A stretch of 64,000 nt of DNA from positions 58,605 to 122,604 of the forward strand of contig JAGAQV010000016.1 in NCBI GenBank assembly GCA_017622555.1. The letters are read 5' to 3'. This document shows positions 39,057-48,106 of the stretch, piece by piece (positions within the stretch are counted from its first letter, which is position 1; the number at the start of each line of letters is the position of its first letter). The DNA is from Clostridia bacterium (GTDB taxonomy: Bacteria; Bacillota; Clostridia; Oscillospirales; Acutalibacteraceae). A program made the translations under genes and the position numbers. A model generated the notes under the pieces. It had not been told where the DNA came from. It did no database searches and worked only from the letters and a program-made list of their open reading frames with translations.

Positions 39057-39761
39057 ATGTCAAAAATCGTTTTAATTACAGGCGCATCCAGTGGTTATGG
39101 CAAGGCTACTGCAAAGGCTTTTAAGGATAATGGTGACATTGTTATTATGACTGCCAGAAATCTTGAAAAGCTTGAGGCCGCAAGGGCTGAGGTAGGCGGC
39201 GATTTGGCTGTTTCTATGGACGTTACCAAGGTTGAAGACTGGGATAACATTGTGGCTTTAGTAAAAGAAAAATTTGGAAGACTTGATGTTTTGGTAAACA
39301 ATGCAGGCGGTGGTATTACCATTAAAGAGGTAAGCGAATTTACTACCGATGAAATTGATTCTACAATCAAACTTAACTTAAACAGCGTTATTTACGGCTG
39401 CCGTGCTTTCGCTGATATGATGAAGCAGCAAAAAACAGGTACAATGATTAATATTTCTTCGGTTTGCGCCCGTCAGTGCTGGCCAACTTGGTCGGTTTAT
39501 GCGGCGGCAAAAGCAGGTGTGCTCAATTTTTCAAAGGGTATGTATCTTGAAATGCAGCCCTATAATGTAAGGGTTACCTGTGTTGTACCTTCAAGCGCAA
39601 GCACTGGCTTCCAGTCGGCCTGCGGAATAGGTGAAACCACGGATAAATTATTGCCTGAGGATATTGCAGAAACTGTTTTATATGTTGCAAACCTTCCTCA
39701 GCGTGCAGTTGTTGAGGACGTTACCGTTTGGGGTATTGATAAACAGGTTAATCCGCTTTAA
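39057..39761 (+). CDS. Short-chain dehydrogenase/reductase
   Basis: The protein has 234 residues with the classical SDR pattern: LITGASSGYGKATA (cofactor loop), NNAGGG, ISSVCARQ with catalytic Ser, and YAAAKAG with Tyr-x3-Lys. Acidic or basic residues after the first beta strand do not settle NAD or NADP preference. It oxidises or reduces an alcohol/ketone. The next gene, an FAD oxidoreductase with a carbohydrate-binding-like domain, starts 24 bases downstream, so both likely act on one substrate. Confidence 0.9.
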   Translation: MSKIVLITGASSGYGKATAKAFKDNGDIVIMTARNLEKLEAARAEVGGDLAVSMDVTKVEDWDNIVALVKEKFGRLDVLVNNAGGGITIKEVSEFTTDEIDSTIKLNLNSVIYGCRAFADMMKQQKTGTMINISSVCARQCWPTWSVYAAAKAGVLNFSKGMYLEMQPYNVRVTCVVPSSASTGFQSACGIGETTDKLLPEDIAETVLYVANLPQRAVVEDVTVWGIDKQVNPL

Positions 39762-39785
39762 TGCTTTTGCAAATGAGGGATAATA

Positions 39786-41720
39786 ATGAATAAAATTTTT
39801 ATAGAAGCCGAAAGCTTTAAAAATAAGGGCGGTTGGGTAGTTGAAACCCAATCTTTCGAGGTTATTCATTCAGCTTATTTAATGGCTCACGGTATTGGTG
39901 AGCCGGTTGCTGATGCCGTTACCGATTTTGAGGTTCAAAACGGTGGCAAGTATACCGTTTGGGCGCTTACTCGTGACTGGACGGCCGTTTGGAATGTTTC
40001 AGACAGCGCCGGCAAATTTAACATAAAAATTAACGGCACAATTTTGCCTGAAACACTTGGCACCAACGGTAAGGATTGGGCTTGGCAAAAGGCCGGCGAA
40101 ATTGAACTCACCAAAGGCGACAATACAATCTCACTTTGCGATTTAACCGGGTTTAACGGTCGTGTTGATGCGATTTACCTAACCGACGGTGACGACGTTC
40201 CGAGCAATGTGGTGGCAGATATTGATGAAATGCGTCGCGAGCTTTCTTATAAGGAAATTCGTGACTATGAAACCGAATTTGACTTTATCGTTGCAGGCGG
40301 CGGTATAGCAGGTATTTGTACCGCTTTAACGGCAGTACGCGGCGGCTTAAGGGTTGCGCTAATTCATGACCGCGAAATGCTTGGTGGTTGCAATAGTAGC
40401 GAGGTTAGAGTTTGCCAAGGCGGTATGATTCATTTTGGTAAATATCCGAATCTTGGTAATATTGTTAAAGAAACTGCACCTGTTATGGGTGACCCTGGTA
40501 AATATCGCGCCGAATATTTTGAAGATTATCGCAAGCTTTTCGCTTTTGAAAATTGGGAAAAGGTTGCTCCGAAATATAAGATTTTCTTAAATTCGGCGGT
40601 TAGCAAGGTTGAAGGTGAAAACGGCAAAATTACTTCGCTTGTCTTTACCGACACAATAACGGGTGCCAAAACTCGTGTTAAAGCCCCGCTTTTTGCTGAT
40701 TGTACCGGTGACGGTGTATTGGCTCGTTCAATGGGTTGTGAAACAATGTACGGTCGCGAAGAGGCGAGCCGCTTTAACGAAAGCTTGGCTCCGGATGAAG
40801 CCCAAAAGCTTGTTATGGGCCATTCTATTCGTTGGTGCACCAAGGGTGAAGAAAATTATGTAGATTTCCCTGATATTGATTGGGGACTTAAATTCGATGA
40901 TGATAGCTGTCTTAACTGCTTCTCGGGTGACTGGGAACAGGAAACAGGCTTTACTAAGGATATGGTTTTCGATATGGAATATATCCGCGACTATGGTCTT
41001 CGTGCGATTTATTCTAACTGGGCTTACCAAAAGCACCACTATAAAAATAAAGAACGCTTTGCGAATTCACGTATTGTTTGGGTATCTCCCATTGGCGGCA
41101 AGCGAGAGGGGTATCGTGTTGTCGGTGACTATATTATGACTCAAAACGATATTGAGGATAAGGTTATGCACAAGGACGGCACAGCTTGTCTTAGCTGGAG
41201 TATCGATATGCATTTCCCCGAGCCTACTAATCTTAAGCAGTTCGGTGGCGAGGCATTCCGTTCGTTTGCGTACCATCGCGGCATATGTGAACCTTATCCG
41301 GTGCCATATCGTTGCCTTTATGCTAGAGATTGCGAAAATCTCTTTATCGGCGGTCGTCTCGTGAGCACGAGCCACGTTGCATTTTCGGCAACACGTGTTA
41401 TGAGAACCCTCGGTCAGCTTGGCGAGGTTGCAGGTATGGCGGCGATAATTTGTAAAAATCACAGCTGTACTCCGCGTGAAGTATATAGCGAATATCTCGA
41501 TGAGCTTATTGGTGCAATGGAGCAGGGTGTAGAAACCCCCGATGCCTTTGCTTGCAGTATCGGTCACGAAGAGTGTTATCACTTTAGGGATATCGGTTGG
41601 TGGTACGTTGACAGATGTAAAGCTCAACACCCCGAAGCGATTGAAAAATATGAGCGCGGCGTTAAGTTCTTAGGACTAAAGCATAAATATCCAACCCCCG
41701 AAAAGTGGGAAAAGGTATAA
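39786..41720 (+). CDS. FAD-dependent oxidoreductase with N-terminal carbohydrate-binding-like domain
   Basis: The protein has 644 residues. Residues 1-140 look like a beta-sandwich carbohydrate-binding module (EAESFKNKGGWVVETQSFE, then DAIYLTDGDD). An FAD_oxidored-type domain follows: FIVAGGGIAGICTALTAVRG (dinucleotide fold near 165-185), GGCNSSEVRVCQGG, FADCTGDGVLARSMG, and a C-terminal IGGRLVSTSHVAFSATRVMRT, where the flavin site closes. No signal peptide. Proteins of this layout are found in gut bacterial polysaccharide loci, mostly uncharacterised. It may oxidise a sugar or glycoside intermediate together with the SDR. Confidence 0.86.
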   Translation: MNKIFIEAESFKNKGGWVVETQSFEVIHSAYLMAHGIGEPVADAVTDFEVQNGGKYTVWALTRDWTAVWNVSDSAGKFNIKINGTILPETLGTNGKDWAWQKAGEIELTKGDNTISLCDLTGFNGRVDAIYLTDGDDVPSNVVADIDEMRRELSYKEIRDYETEFDFIVAGGGIAGICTALTAVRGGLRVALIHDREMLGGCNSSEVRVCQGGMIHFGKYPNLGNIVKETAPVMGDPGKYRAEYFEDYRKLFAFENWEKVAPKYKIFLNSAVSKVEGENGKITSLVFTDTITGAKTRVKAPLFADCTGDGVLARSMGCETMYGREEASRFNESLAPDEAQKLVMGHSIRWCTKGEENYVDFPDIDWGLKFDDDSCLNCFSGDWEQETGFTKDMVFDMEYIRDYGLRAIYSNWAYQKHHYKNKERFANSRIVWVSPIGGKREGYRVVGDYIMTQNDIEDKVMHKDGTACLSWSIDMHFPEPTNLKQFGGEAFRSFAYHRGICEPYPVPYRCLYARDCENLFIGGRLVSTSHVAFSATRVMRTLGQLGEVAGMAAIICKNHSCTPREVYSEYLDELIGAMEQGVETPDAFACSIGHEECYHFRDIGWWYVDRCKAQHPEAIEKYERGVKFLGLKHKYPTPEKWEKV

Positions 41721-41721
41721 A

Positions 41722-41755
41722 ATAAAAACCGCTTCAAATGAAGCGGTTTTTATTT
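41722..41755. terminator. Bidirectional terminator
   Basis: AAAAACCGCTTC (41724-41735) pairs perfectly with GAAGCGGTTTTT (41740-41751) around AAAT, between convergent genes. Confidence 0.9.
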
Positions 41756-42390
41756 TAAAGTTTTGCTAAAACTTGGTTTTTAATATCGGTCATACCCTTG
41801 ATTGTGGGGTGGCCGTTTTGCTTATCAATAAAATTAAACTGAATAGGTGTAACGCCGTAATGCCTGGCTATTTCATTATAGCCTGATGAAATTTCATTCT
41901 TTAAATCGGTATTTATAAGGCAATAAATTTTTGCATTAGGTAGGGCTTTGCAAAGGCCTTTTAAAAGATATGACATTGCAGGTAAAACGCAAAACAAATC
42001 ATCCTTTGTGATACCGTCAAATTTAACCTCGCCCAAAGGGGAATTTGCCCAGTTGTCATTAGTGCCGCCGAAAACAAAAACGGTATCAACCTTGTTTTCT
42101 TTAAAAAAGCCTTCAGCCTTATATTTTTCAAATCGGTAAATGAAGGAATTATAGTTAGAACAGTCACCGCCATAGCCTGTGTTACACACAGTCGAGCCCG
42201 ACCAGCTGTCATTGAGTAAAAGTGTTGACCCCGTTTCGCTTAAAACCTGATGCCACCAGGTTTCTTCCAAACGTGTAACGTCGGTTACATCTCGTCTATA
42301 TGTATAATAAAAACAGTTATAACCCTTAGGAATATAACCCTCAAAGGTGGAATAGCTGTCGCCAAAAATTAAAACGTTGCCCAAACTCAC
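41755..42390 (-). CDS. SGNH/GDSL-family hydrolase
   Basis: The protein has 211 residues. Block I is VLIFGDSYSTFEG (catalytic Ser), block III is VFGGTNDNW (oxyanion Asn), and block V ends QNGHPTIKGM (catalytic His, with the Asp position replaced or shifted). These are esterases or lipases acting on acylated sugars or glycans. No signal peptide is seen, so it is probably cytoplasmic, possibly deacetylating imported oligosaccharides. Start at 42390 with GAGGTG upstream on the minus strand. Confidence 0.88.
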   Translation of the reverse strand: MSLGNVLIFGDSYSTFEGYIPKGYNCFYYTYRRDVTDVTRLEETWWHQVLSETGSTLLLNDSWSGSTVCNTGYGGDCSNYNSFIYRFEKYKAEGFFKENKVDTVFVFGGTNDNWANSPLGEVKFDGITKDDLFCVLPAMSYLLKGLCKALPNAKIYCLINTDLKNEISSGYNEIARHYGVTPIQFNFIDKQNGHPTIKGMTDIKNQVLAKL

Positions 42391-42444
42391 AATACAACAC
42401 CTCTAAAGACTTATTATATTTGTTTTTGAAAAAATGTCAATGCC

Positions 42445-42473
42445 TTGACAACATAGGTTTATTAAAGTAAAAT
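42445..42473 (+). promoter_or_regulatory. Promoter of the alkaline phosphatase gene
   Basis: TTGACA (42445-42450), a 17-base spacer and TAAAAT (42468-42473), 31 bases upstream of the start codon. Confidence 0.75.
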
Positions 42474-42503
42474 TAAACCATAAAGCTTTGAGGAGTTAAA
42501 AAA

Positions 42504-43646
42504 ATGAAGAAGTTTTTAGCAATAATTTTATCATTAATTTTGGTTTTCTCACTTTCGGCTTGCGGTGAAAAGCAAGATAATAAGGTTGAAGAGCCTAAAG
42601 TTACACTAAAAGAGCAACTGCAGGGCATTATAAACAGCGAATTTGAAACACCAAAGAATATTATTTTTATTATTGGTGACGGAATGGGCCCGAATGATAT
42701 TACCTTGGCCGAAGAACACGCCGAGGGCGTTTATGATTTTGGCTTGGCTTTAAATTTAATTAAAAACCACGGTCTTGCAACTACACATTCTGCCAGCGAT
42801 GAGGTTACCGATTCGGCCGCATCCGGCACTGCGCTGTCAACAGGTGTTAAAACAAACAACGGTTATATCGGCAAGGATGCAAGCGGTAACGACCTTAAAA
42901 CTATGGCTGAGCTTGCACGTGAAATGGGCAAAAAGGTTGGCATTATTACTGACGAAGTAATTTCGGGTGCAACACCAACTGCATTTACTGTGCATAATAT
43001 TTCCCGCACTAATACGGCAGAGCTTGTAAACTCAATGATAAAATTCAAGCCCGACGTGCTAATGGGTAAGGATTATAACAGCGTGTTTATGACCTTGGGT
43101 GAGGATGAACGAGAAATTTTTGAAAACGATTATGTTGTTGCAAAGAAATTTATTGGCTTTAAGGGTGCAATGGAAAGCGACCCAAATTGTGAAAAATCGT
43201 TTTTGGGCTTTTTATCGGGTTATTCTTCAATTGCTTCAGATGAGCTTTCATTATGTGCCGAGCTAGCTTTTGAACGCCTTAAAAATGACAAGGGATTTTT
43301 CCTTATGATTGAAAGCTCAGGCACTGACAAGTACGGTCACGGTAATGATATTAAGGGTAAGCTTAACGGCGTGGTAACGCTTGACCGCACGGTAGCGGCA
43401 GCGCTTAAGTTTATGGAAAAGAATCCCGATACATTGCTAATTATAACCTCTGACCATGAAACAGGCGGCGTAAAGCTTCCAAATCAGGACACTAAGTATT
43501 TGAGCGATTTACTTACGGTTACCTCACACACCGCAACCCCCGTTCGTGTTTTCGGCGTGGGCAAGGGGACTGAATATTTTAAAGACAAAACGGTTGATAA
43601 TACCGATATTGCGAAGTTTGTAATTAAAGCGATTAAGGGTGAATAA
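42504..43646 (+). CDS. Alkaline phosphatase, surface lipoprotein
   Basis: The protein has 380 residues. A lipoprotein signal ends LSACGEK, so the enzyme sits on the outer face of the membrane. Active-site segments are IFIIGDGMGPND (metal Asp), TDSAASGTALSTG with nucleophile Ser, IESSGTDKYGHGND (metal Glu/Asp/His) and TSDHETGGV. It releases phosphate from monoesters. The promoter gives no recognisable pho box, so phosphate control is unproven. Confidence 0.93.
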   Translation: MKKFLAIILSLILVFSLSACGEKQDNKVEEPKVTLKEQLQGIINSEFETPKNIIFIIGDGMGPNDITLAEEHAEGVYDFGLALNLIKNHGLATTHSASDEVTDSAASGTALSTGVKTNNGYIGKDASGNDLKTMAELAREMGKKVGIITDEVISGATPTAFTVHNISRTNTAELVNSMIKFKPDVLMGKDYNSVFMTLGEDEREIFENDYVVAKKFIGFKGAMESDPNCEKSFLGFLSGYSSIASDELSLCAELAFERLKNDKGFFLMIESSGTDKYGHGNDIKGKLNGVVTLDRTVAAALKFMEKNPDTLLIITSDHETGGVKLPNQDTKYLSDLLTVTSHTATPVRVFGVGKGTEYFKDKTVDNTDIAKFVIKAIKGE

Positions 43647-43647
43647 T

Positions 43648-43681
43648 AAAAAGCGAGGTGAATTTCACCTCGCTTTTTATG
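43648..43681. terminator. Bidirectional terminator
   Basis: AAAAAGCGAGGTGAA (43648-43662) pairs with TTCACCTCGCTTTTT (about 43664-43678), between convergent genes. Confidence 0.9.
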
Positions 43682-43683
43682 TT

Positions 43684-44403
43684 TTAAAGTAGCGATTCAA
43701 CGACCTTTGGAAAGTCAAGATAATTATCAATTGTCAGGTAATTAAAATCTGACAAATAAACTGCTTCATCATTGCCACCCAAACCATAATCGTCACCAAT
43801 GTAAACAACCTCGTTGTGTGAAAGGTTATTTTCTTTGCAGTATAAATCAAGCGCATAAAATTTGTTATAGGGCTTTGGCGCCATATCAAATGAAGATGAA
43901 CCGCCAACGAAAACGCAATAATCACTGAAGGCTTCAACTACTTCGTTATAAATTTTGCGACGTTTTTTGCGGTCGGGGTCAAAGCTTAGCTTATCCTGTT
44001 GCTTGGCTGAAGTACCTAAAATGGGAAATGTCACGCAACCTGATGGGTGAAATTCAACCGTTTCGCCTGCATAGGCTGTAAAGCTGTATTTTTCTCTAAA
44101 ATAATTAATTTTTTGGGTTACTTTTTCCTTGTCGCAGGGCAAAGTAATATCTTTTATAATATCAATGCTTTTGGTTTGTGGGTTATATTTTCCATATTGC
44201 ATACCATAATTGCCAATAATATCAATAGGAAATTTTTCAAGCTGGTTAAAAATTCGCATAACCTGACCGGCGCCCACCATTAACAGCTTATACTTTTTTG
44301 AAAGTGCGGTTAAAATTTCTCTGTGTTCGGGGCTTAAGGGTGTTTTGTGTTGGGTGAGCGTGCCGTCAAGGTCCATTGCAATTACTCTTATGTTATTTAA
44401 CAT
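43684..44403 (-). CDS. HAD-IIB family hydrolase
   Basis: The protein has 239 residues. VIAMDLDGTLTQHKTPLS is HAD motif I, LMVGAGQVM supplies the motif II region, and YIGDDYGLGGNDEAV is motif IV, with a C2B-type cap domain between (FPIDIIGNYGMQYGKYNP). This resembles phosphomannomutase-like or Cof-type sugar phosphatases. The start at ATG 44403 overlaps the end of the glycerol-1-phosphate dehydrogenase gene by 11 bases, so the pair is coupled. It may dephosphorylate glycerol-1-phosphate or a related compound. This is an inference. Confidence 0.86.
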   Translation of the reverse strand: MLNNIRVIAMDLDGTLTQHKTPLSPEHREILTALSKKYKLLMVGAGQVMRIFNQLEKFPIDIIGNYGMQYGKYNPQTKSIDIIKDITLPCDKEKVTQKINYFREKYSFTAYAGETVEFHPSGCVTFPILGTSAKQQDKLSFDPDRKKRRKIYNEVVEAFSDYCVFVGGSSSFDMAPKPYNKFYALDLYCKENNLSHNEVVYIGDDYGLGGNDEAVYLSDFNYLTIDNYLDFPKVVESLL

Positions 44404-45664
44404 CAAAATTACCTCCAAAAAGGTCGTAATAAAGCCAAAGTACGGTGTATCTGTCCTTTAAATCCTTGGCGTAAAGAATTGCATTATTAATTTTTTCTTG
44501 GCCGTAAAGGGCGTAAAAATCATTAATATCAAGTTCTACAAGTGAAAGCATTTCTTCAATTTCGCGGGCTTTTGGCATTTCGGCCAAAATGCTTCTAATT
44601 TCGTTTTCCTTTTCAAGATACATTTCAGCGGTGTTGTTCTTGTATCGTCCCATTTTTTCTTGAAGAGCAATACAGCCCTTAGCCGAAGATTTATAAATTT
44701 TTTCCATTTTACTTTGGTAAAACGCATCACTTAAGCGGTAAAGCGTTTCTGGGAAAGGTCGGTCAAGCAGGTTTTCCCTTAATTTTGCAGTAATAACGGT
44801 TGAGTACGCAACGTCAATACCGTGTGAAAAATAGTCGCTGTTTTCTAAAATACCTGTTATTTCAAAAAAGTGGGAAAGGTGGTGCTCACTGCCGGATGCC
44901 GGGCGAGACGAGCCTGCAAAGCTCATTAAAATTCCAATAACCACTAATGCTTCCATTAAAGCCGCAATGCTTTCTTCGTCACGCCTTAAAATGCCATCGG
45001 CCAAATTAAGTGTGGCTTTTATTTGCTGATACGTTAAATCATAAATATAATCGCAAAAATATTCGTTTGTTACAGCGGCGCTAAGCTTCCAGTCATTAAG
45101 GGCGGAAAACTTGCCAATTATATCGCCAAAGCCTGCTTTAAGCATATCTATGGGGGCGTTTGTTAAAACCTCGGTGTCGGCAAGAATGGCAAGTGGTAAG
45201 CCTGCGGGGTATGTAACCTTCATACCGTCAGTTATCATTGCCGCCCCGTTTGAAGCATAGCCATCCATAGAAGGCGCAGTGGCAACAATTATGTAAGGCA
45301 GGTCGTTAAAGTGCGAAACGTACTTACACAAGTCCTGAATAACACCCGAACCTATACCAACTATAATATCGCTATTACCCAAATTTTCGGTAACAGTTTT
45401 TATGGCATTTTCGTTTGGCACAAGAATTTCATCACCGCTGAAAATTACCTTTTTAATTTTTTTGTCATTAAGTGCGTTAAGGGTATTTTCACCTGCTGCG
45501 GAAAAGGTGTTGCCGTCGGCAACAATTAAAACATTTTTAAAGTTAGTGCAAATTTCTTTAAGGTGAATTGCGGCACCCTTTTCAATGTAAACATATTTAA
45601 TGTCGCAGGTGTGATGCCTTTGACAGCTACATTCAACACCGCAAAGCATTTTATTAATGTCCAT
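44393..45664 (-). CDS. sn-Glycerol-1-phosphate dehydrogenase (EgsA/AraM family)
   Basis: The protein has 423 residues. The N-terminal NAD-binding half includes VLIVADGNTFSAAG, IIVGIGSGVIQDLCK and the ATAPSMDGYASNGAAM loop. Zinc-site residues lie in KAGFGDIIGK (Asp), GSEHHLSHFFEI (His) and YFSHGIDVAYS (His). The family makes glycerol-1-phosphate from DHAP, the archaeal-type backbone; in Bacillus the AraM product feeds heptaprenylglyceryl phosphate. An extra Cys-rich N-terminus (GVECSCQRHHTCD) is unusual. A HAD gene follows, and a DeoR gene diverges. Confidence 0.9.
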   Translation of the reverse strand: MDINKMLCGVECSCQRHHTCDIKYVYIEKGAAIHLKEICTNFKNVLIVADGNTFSAAGENTLNALNDKKIKKVIFSGDEILVPNENAIKTVTENLGNSDIIVGIGSGVIQDLCKYVSHFNDLPYIIVATAPSMDGYASNGAAMITDGMKVTYPAGLPLAILADTEVLTNAPIDMLKAGFGDIIGKFSALNDWKLSAAVTNEYFCDYIYDLTYQQIKATLNLADGILRRDEESIAALMEALVVIGILMSFAGSSRPASGSEHHLSHFFEITGILENSDYFSHGIDVAYSTVITAKLRENLLDRPFPETLYRLSDAFYQSKMEKIYKSSAKGCIALQEKMGRYKNNTAEMYLEKENEIRSILAEMPKAREIEEMLSLVELDINDFYALYGQEKINNAILYAKDLKDRYTVLWLYYDLFGGNFDVK

Positions 45665-45811
45665 ACTGATTACTCCTTTACAACTGACTTTAATTAAGTT
45701 ATAATATTTCCGTCAAAATAAATCAACAATTATCCTAAAACTTGCATAAATAATGATTATTTTATGCTTTTTTGTTTAAAATCGGTCAAAAACGGTCAAT
45801 GGGGTGTTTTT

Positions 45812-46564
45812 ATGCTTAATCGTGAACGCGAGCTGGAAATTATTAATATATTAAAGGATAAAAACGGTTTTGTAACGGTAAAAGAACTGTGTAAGCTTTT
45901 GTTTGCAAGCGAGTCAAGCATCCGACGTGATTTAAAGACTTTGGAGGAACGCGGACTTGTTAAACGAAGCTATGGCGGGGCAACAGCTGTGATGAATTAT
46001 TCAAATATATCCACCTTTAGTCAGCGCACACGTGAAAACATTTCCGCAAAACAAGAAATTGCCCAAAAGGCCGCCGCGCTTATAAATGACGGGGATATAA
46101 TTTTTCTGGACCAGTCTTCAACCGCATTTTATCTTGCAGCCGCTATTATGGAAAAAAGCTCGGTTACGGTGGCTACAAATAATATAGAAATTATGATGCT
46201 TTTGTCAAATTCTAACATAAAGGTAATATCTTCGGGCGGCAGCTTAAGTGATGAAAACCGCAATTGTCTTGTCGGAGGTGAGGCGCAAAATACTTTCGGC
46301 GGTATTTTCGCCGACATTGCGTTCTTTTCGGTCAGGGCTTTAGATGATGGCGGTATAGTCAGCGACTGCTCGCTTGAGGAGATTGCCACAAGGCGTGCAA
46401 TGCTTAAAAACGCGCACAAAAGGGTGCTGCTTTGTGATAGTACAAAATTCGGCGCACGCGCTCCGTTTAAGCAATGTGACCTTAATGAGATTGACTGCCT
46501 TATCAGCGACGGTAATGCTTCCAGGCTCTTTGCGGGACGTTTTAATGATATTGTTTTAATGTGA
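45812..46564 (+). CDS. DeoR family transcriptional regulator
   Basis: The protein has 250 residues. The N-terminal helix-turn-helix contains GFVTVKELCKLLFASESSIRRDL, followed by LEERGLVKRSYGGA. The sugar-phosphate-sensing C-terminal domain includes DGDIIFLDQSSTAF and SSGGSLSDENRNCLVGG. ATG 45812 (MLNRERE) is chosen because this is the family start, behind GGGGTG; the longer frame has no site. It diverges from the glycerol-1-phosphate dehydrogenase/HAD pair and probably regulates it in response to a phosphorylated metabolite. Confidence 0.92.
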   Translation: MLNRERELEIINILKDKNGFVTVKELCKLLFASESSIRRDLKTLEERGLVKRSYGGATAVMNYSNISTFSQRTRENISAKQEIAQKAAALINDGDIIFLDQSSTAFYLAAAIMEKSSVTVATNNIEIMMLLSNSNIKVISSGGSLSDENRNCLVGGEAQNTFGGIFADIAFFSVRALDDGGIVSDCSLEEIATRRAMLKNAHKRVLLCDSTKFGARAPFKQCDLNEIDCLISDGNASRLFAGRFNDIVLM

Positions 46565-46595
46565 AAAAACCGAGGTGCAACCTCGGTTTTTATAT
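46563..46595. terminator. Bidirectional terminator
   Basis: ACCGAGGT (46569-46576) pairs with ACCTCGGT (46580-46587) around GCA, with A and T tracts, between DeoR and the fumarase beta gene. Confidence 0.88.
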
Positions 46596-47153
46596 TTATT
46601 TATTTTGTTTCAAATAATCTTTCGGGCCTGTTTCGTAAAGGTTATTACCGTTACTGTCAATTATAACCACGACGGGAAAATCCTCAACCTCAAGCTTATA
46701 AATGGCTTCGGCGCCAAGGTCGGCATAGGCTACAATTTCACTTTTTTTAATGCATTTTGAAAGTAGGGCGCCGCAACCTCCAATAGCGCCAAAATACACT
46801 GCGCCGTGGGTTTTCATAGCACTAATAACTTCATTATTCCGTTTGCCCTTACCAATCATACCCGTTTGACCAAGGCGTATTAAATCAGGGCTGTAGGCAT
46901 CCATTCTATAGGACGTGGTAGGCCCTGCTGAGCCAATAACCTGACCATCTTTTGCGGGTGTGGGGCCAACAAAATAAATAATGCTGTCCTTTACGTCAAT
47001 CGGTAGCGGCTTGTTTTCGTCAATAAGTGCTTTGAGGCGCTTATGCGCGGCGTCACGGGCAGTGTAAATTGTGCCCGAAATAAGACAACTGTCACCGGCT
47101 TTAAGTGTTTTTACTTTTTTACGTGTTAGCGGAGTATTAATTTTAATTTGCAT
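46596..47153 (-). CDS. Fumarate hydratase class I, beta subunit
   Basis: The protein has 185 residues, the C-terminal domain of Fe-S fumarase as a separate subunit. Family segments: TPLTRKKVKTLKAGD, SGTIYTARDAAHKRL, YFVGPTPAKDGQVIGSAGPTTSYRMD, GQTGMIGKG and YFGAIGGCGALLSKCI. It follows the alpha subunit with no gap on the minus strand. Together they hydrate fumarate to malate through a [4Fe-4S] cluster. L-tartrate dehydratase subunits are similar, but no tartrate genes are near. Confidence 0.92.
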   Translation of the reverse strand: MQIKINTPLTRKKVKTLKAGDSCLISGTIYTARDAAHKRLKALIDENKPLPIDVKDSIIYFVGPTPAKDGQVIGSAGPTTSYRMDAYSPDLIRLGQTGMIGKGKRNNEVISAMKTHGAVYFGAIGGCGALLSKCIKKSEIVAYADLGAEAIYKLEVEDFPVVVIIDSNGNNLYETGPKDYLKQNK

Positions 47154-47993
47154 TTAAATTACCTCCGTTTTGTGTCTTGTTACGTGGCAGTTAATGTTGA
47201 CCGCCACGGGCAGCCCTGCAATATGGGTGGGGAAGTGTTCAATGTTAACAGCTAAAGCGGTGGTTTTACCGCCAAAGCCTTGAGGTCCAATACCAAGAGC
47301 ATTAATTTTTTCGAGTAGTTCCTTTTCCAAATCAGCATAAAAGGGCGTTTCGTTTGGCTTATCAATTGGTCGAAGCAGTGCTTTTTTGGCAAGGTATGCC
47401 GCCTTGTCAAAGGTGCCGCCAATTCCCACGCCTACAACAATCGGCGGGCAGGGGTTGGGACCTGCCTCCAAAACGGTTTTTAAAACAAAATCCTTAACAC
47501 CGTTCACCCCATCAGACGGGCGAAGCATTGCAATAGCACTCATATTCTCACTGCCAAAGCCCTTGGGTGCAACGGTAATTTCAACCTTGTCGCCCTCAAC
47601 AATTTCATAATAAATCATAGCAGGGGTGTTGTCACCCGTGTTTACACGGTCAAGAGGGTCACGCACAACGCTTTTGCGCAAAAAGCCTTCGGAGTAGCCC
47701 TGTCGAACACCTTCGTTTATGGCATCGGTTAAATTGCCGTTTATGTGAACGTCCTGCCCAATTTTTAAAAATATACAGGCGACTCCCGTGTCCTGACAAA
47801 CGGGCACATTTTCGCTATCGGCAATGGTATAGTTTTTAATTATTTGTTCTAAAATGCCCTTTGCTGTCGGCCAAGGTTCGTCCTTGGCACATTCGGCAAT
47901 GCGGTTTTTAATATCGCACCCTAAATGGCAGTTAGCATCAATGCAAAGCTTTTTAACGGTGTTTGTAATTGTTAAGGCGTCAATTTCTCGCAT
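47154..47993 (-). CDS. Fumarate hydratase class I, alpha subunit
   Basis: The protein has 279 residues. Cluster cysteines appear in NVPVCQDTGVACIFL and AGPNPCPPIVVGVG, and Cys36 lies in NCHLGCD. Other conserved text is GFLRKSVVRDPLDRVNTGDN and PKGFGSENMSA. It forms the Fe-S-binding part of an oxygen-sensitive two-subunit fumarase, as usual in anaerobes. The promoter has TATAAT on the minus strand at 48025-48030 with a weak -35 box. No other citric-acid-cycle gene is in the window. Confidence 0.93.
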   Translation of the reverse strand: MREIDALTITNTVKKLCIDANCHLGCDIKNRIAECAKDEPWPTAKGILEQIIKNYTIADSENVPVCQDTGVACIFLKIGQDVHINGNLTDAINEGVRQGYSEGFLRKSVVRDPLDRVNTGDNTPAMIYYEIVEGDKVEITVAPKGFGSENMSAIAMLRPSDGVNGVKDFVLKTVLEAGPNPCPPIVVGVGIGGTFDKAAYLAKKALLRPIDKPNETPFYADLEKELLEKINALGIGPQGFGGKTTALAVNIEHFPTHIAGLPVAVNINCHVTRHKTEVI

Positions 47994-48106
47994 AATTTTC
48001 TCCGTTTAAGTGTTTAATGTGCATATTATACCACACCAAAAGCAAAAAGTAAATTCGAGCAAAGATATTTTTAATAATTAATTAGCGATATCAGTAACAT
48101 TGTGAC

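Noticed and set aside
40526-41630. Antisense open frames within the FAD oxidoreductase
   Set aside because: They overlap a strongly supported gene and have no ribosome sites.
47154-47993. L-tartrate dehydratase instead of fumarase
   Set aside because: The subunits are related, but the segments NVPVCQDTG and NPCPPIVVG fit fumarase and no tartrate transporter or regulator is nearby. It cannot be fully excluded.
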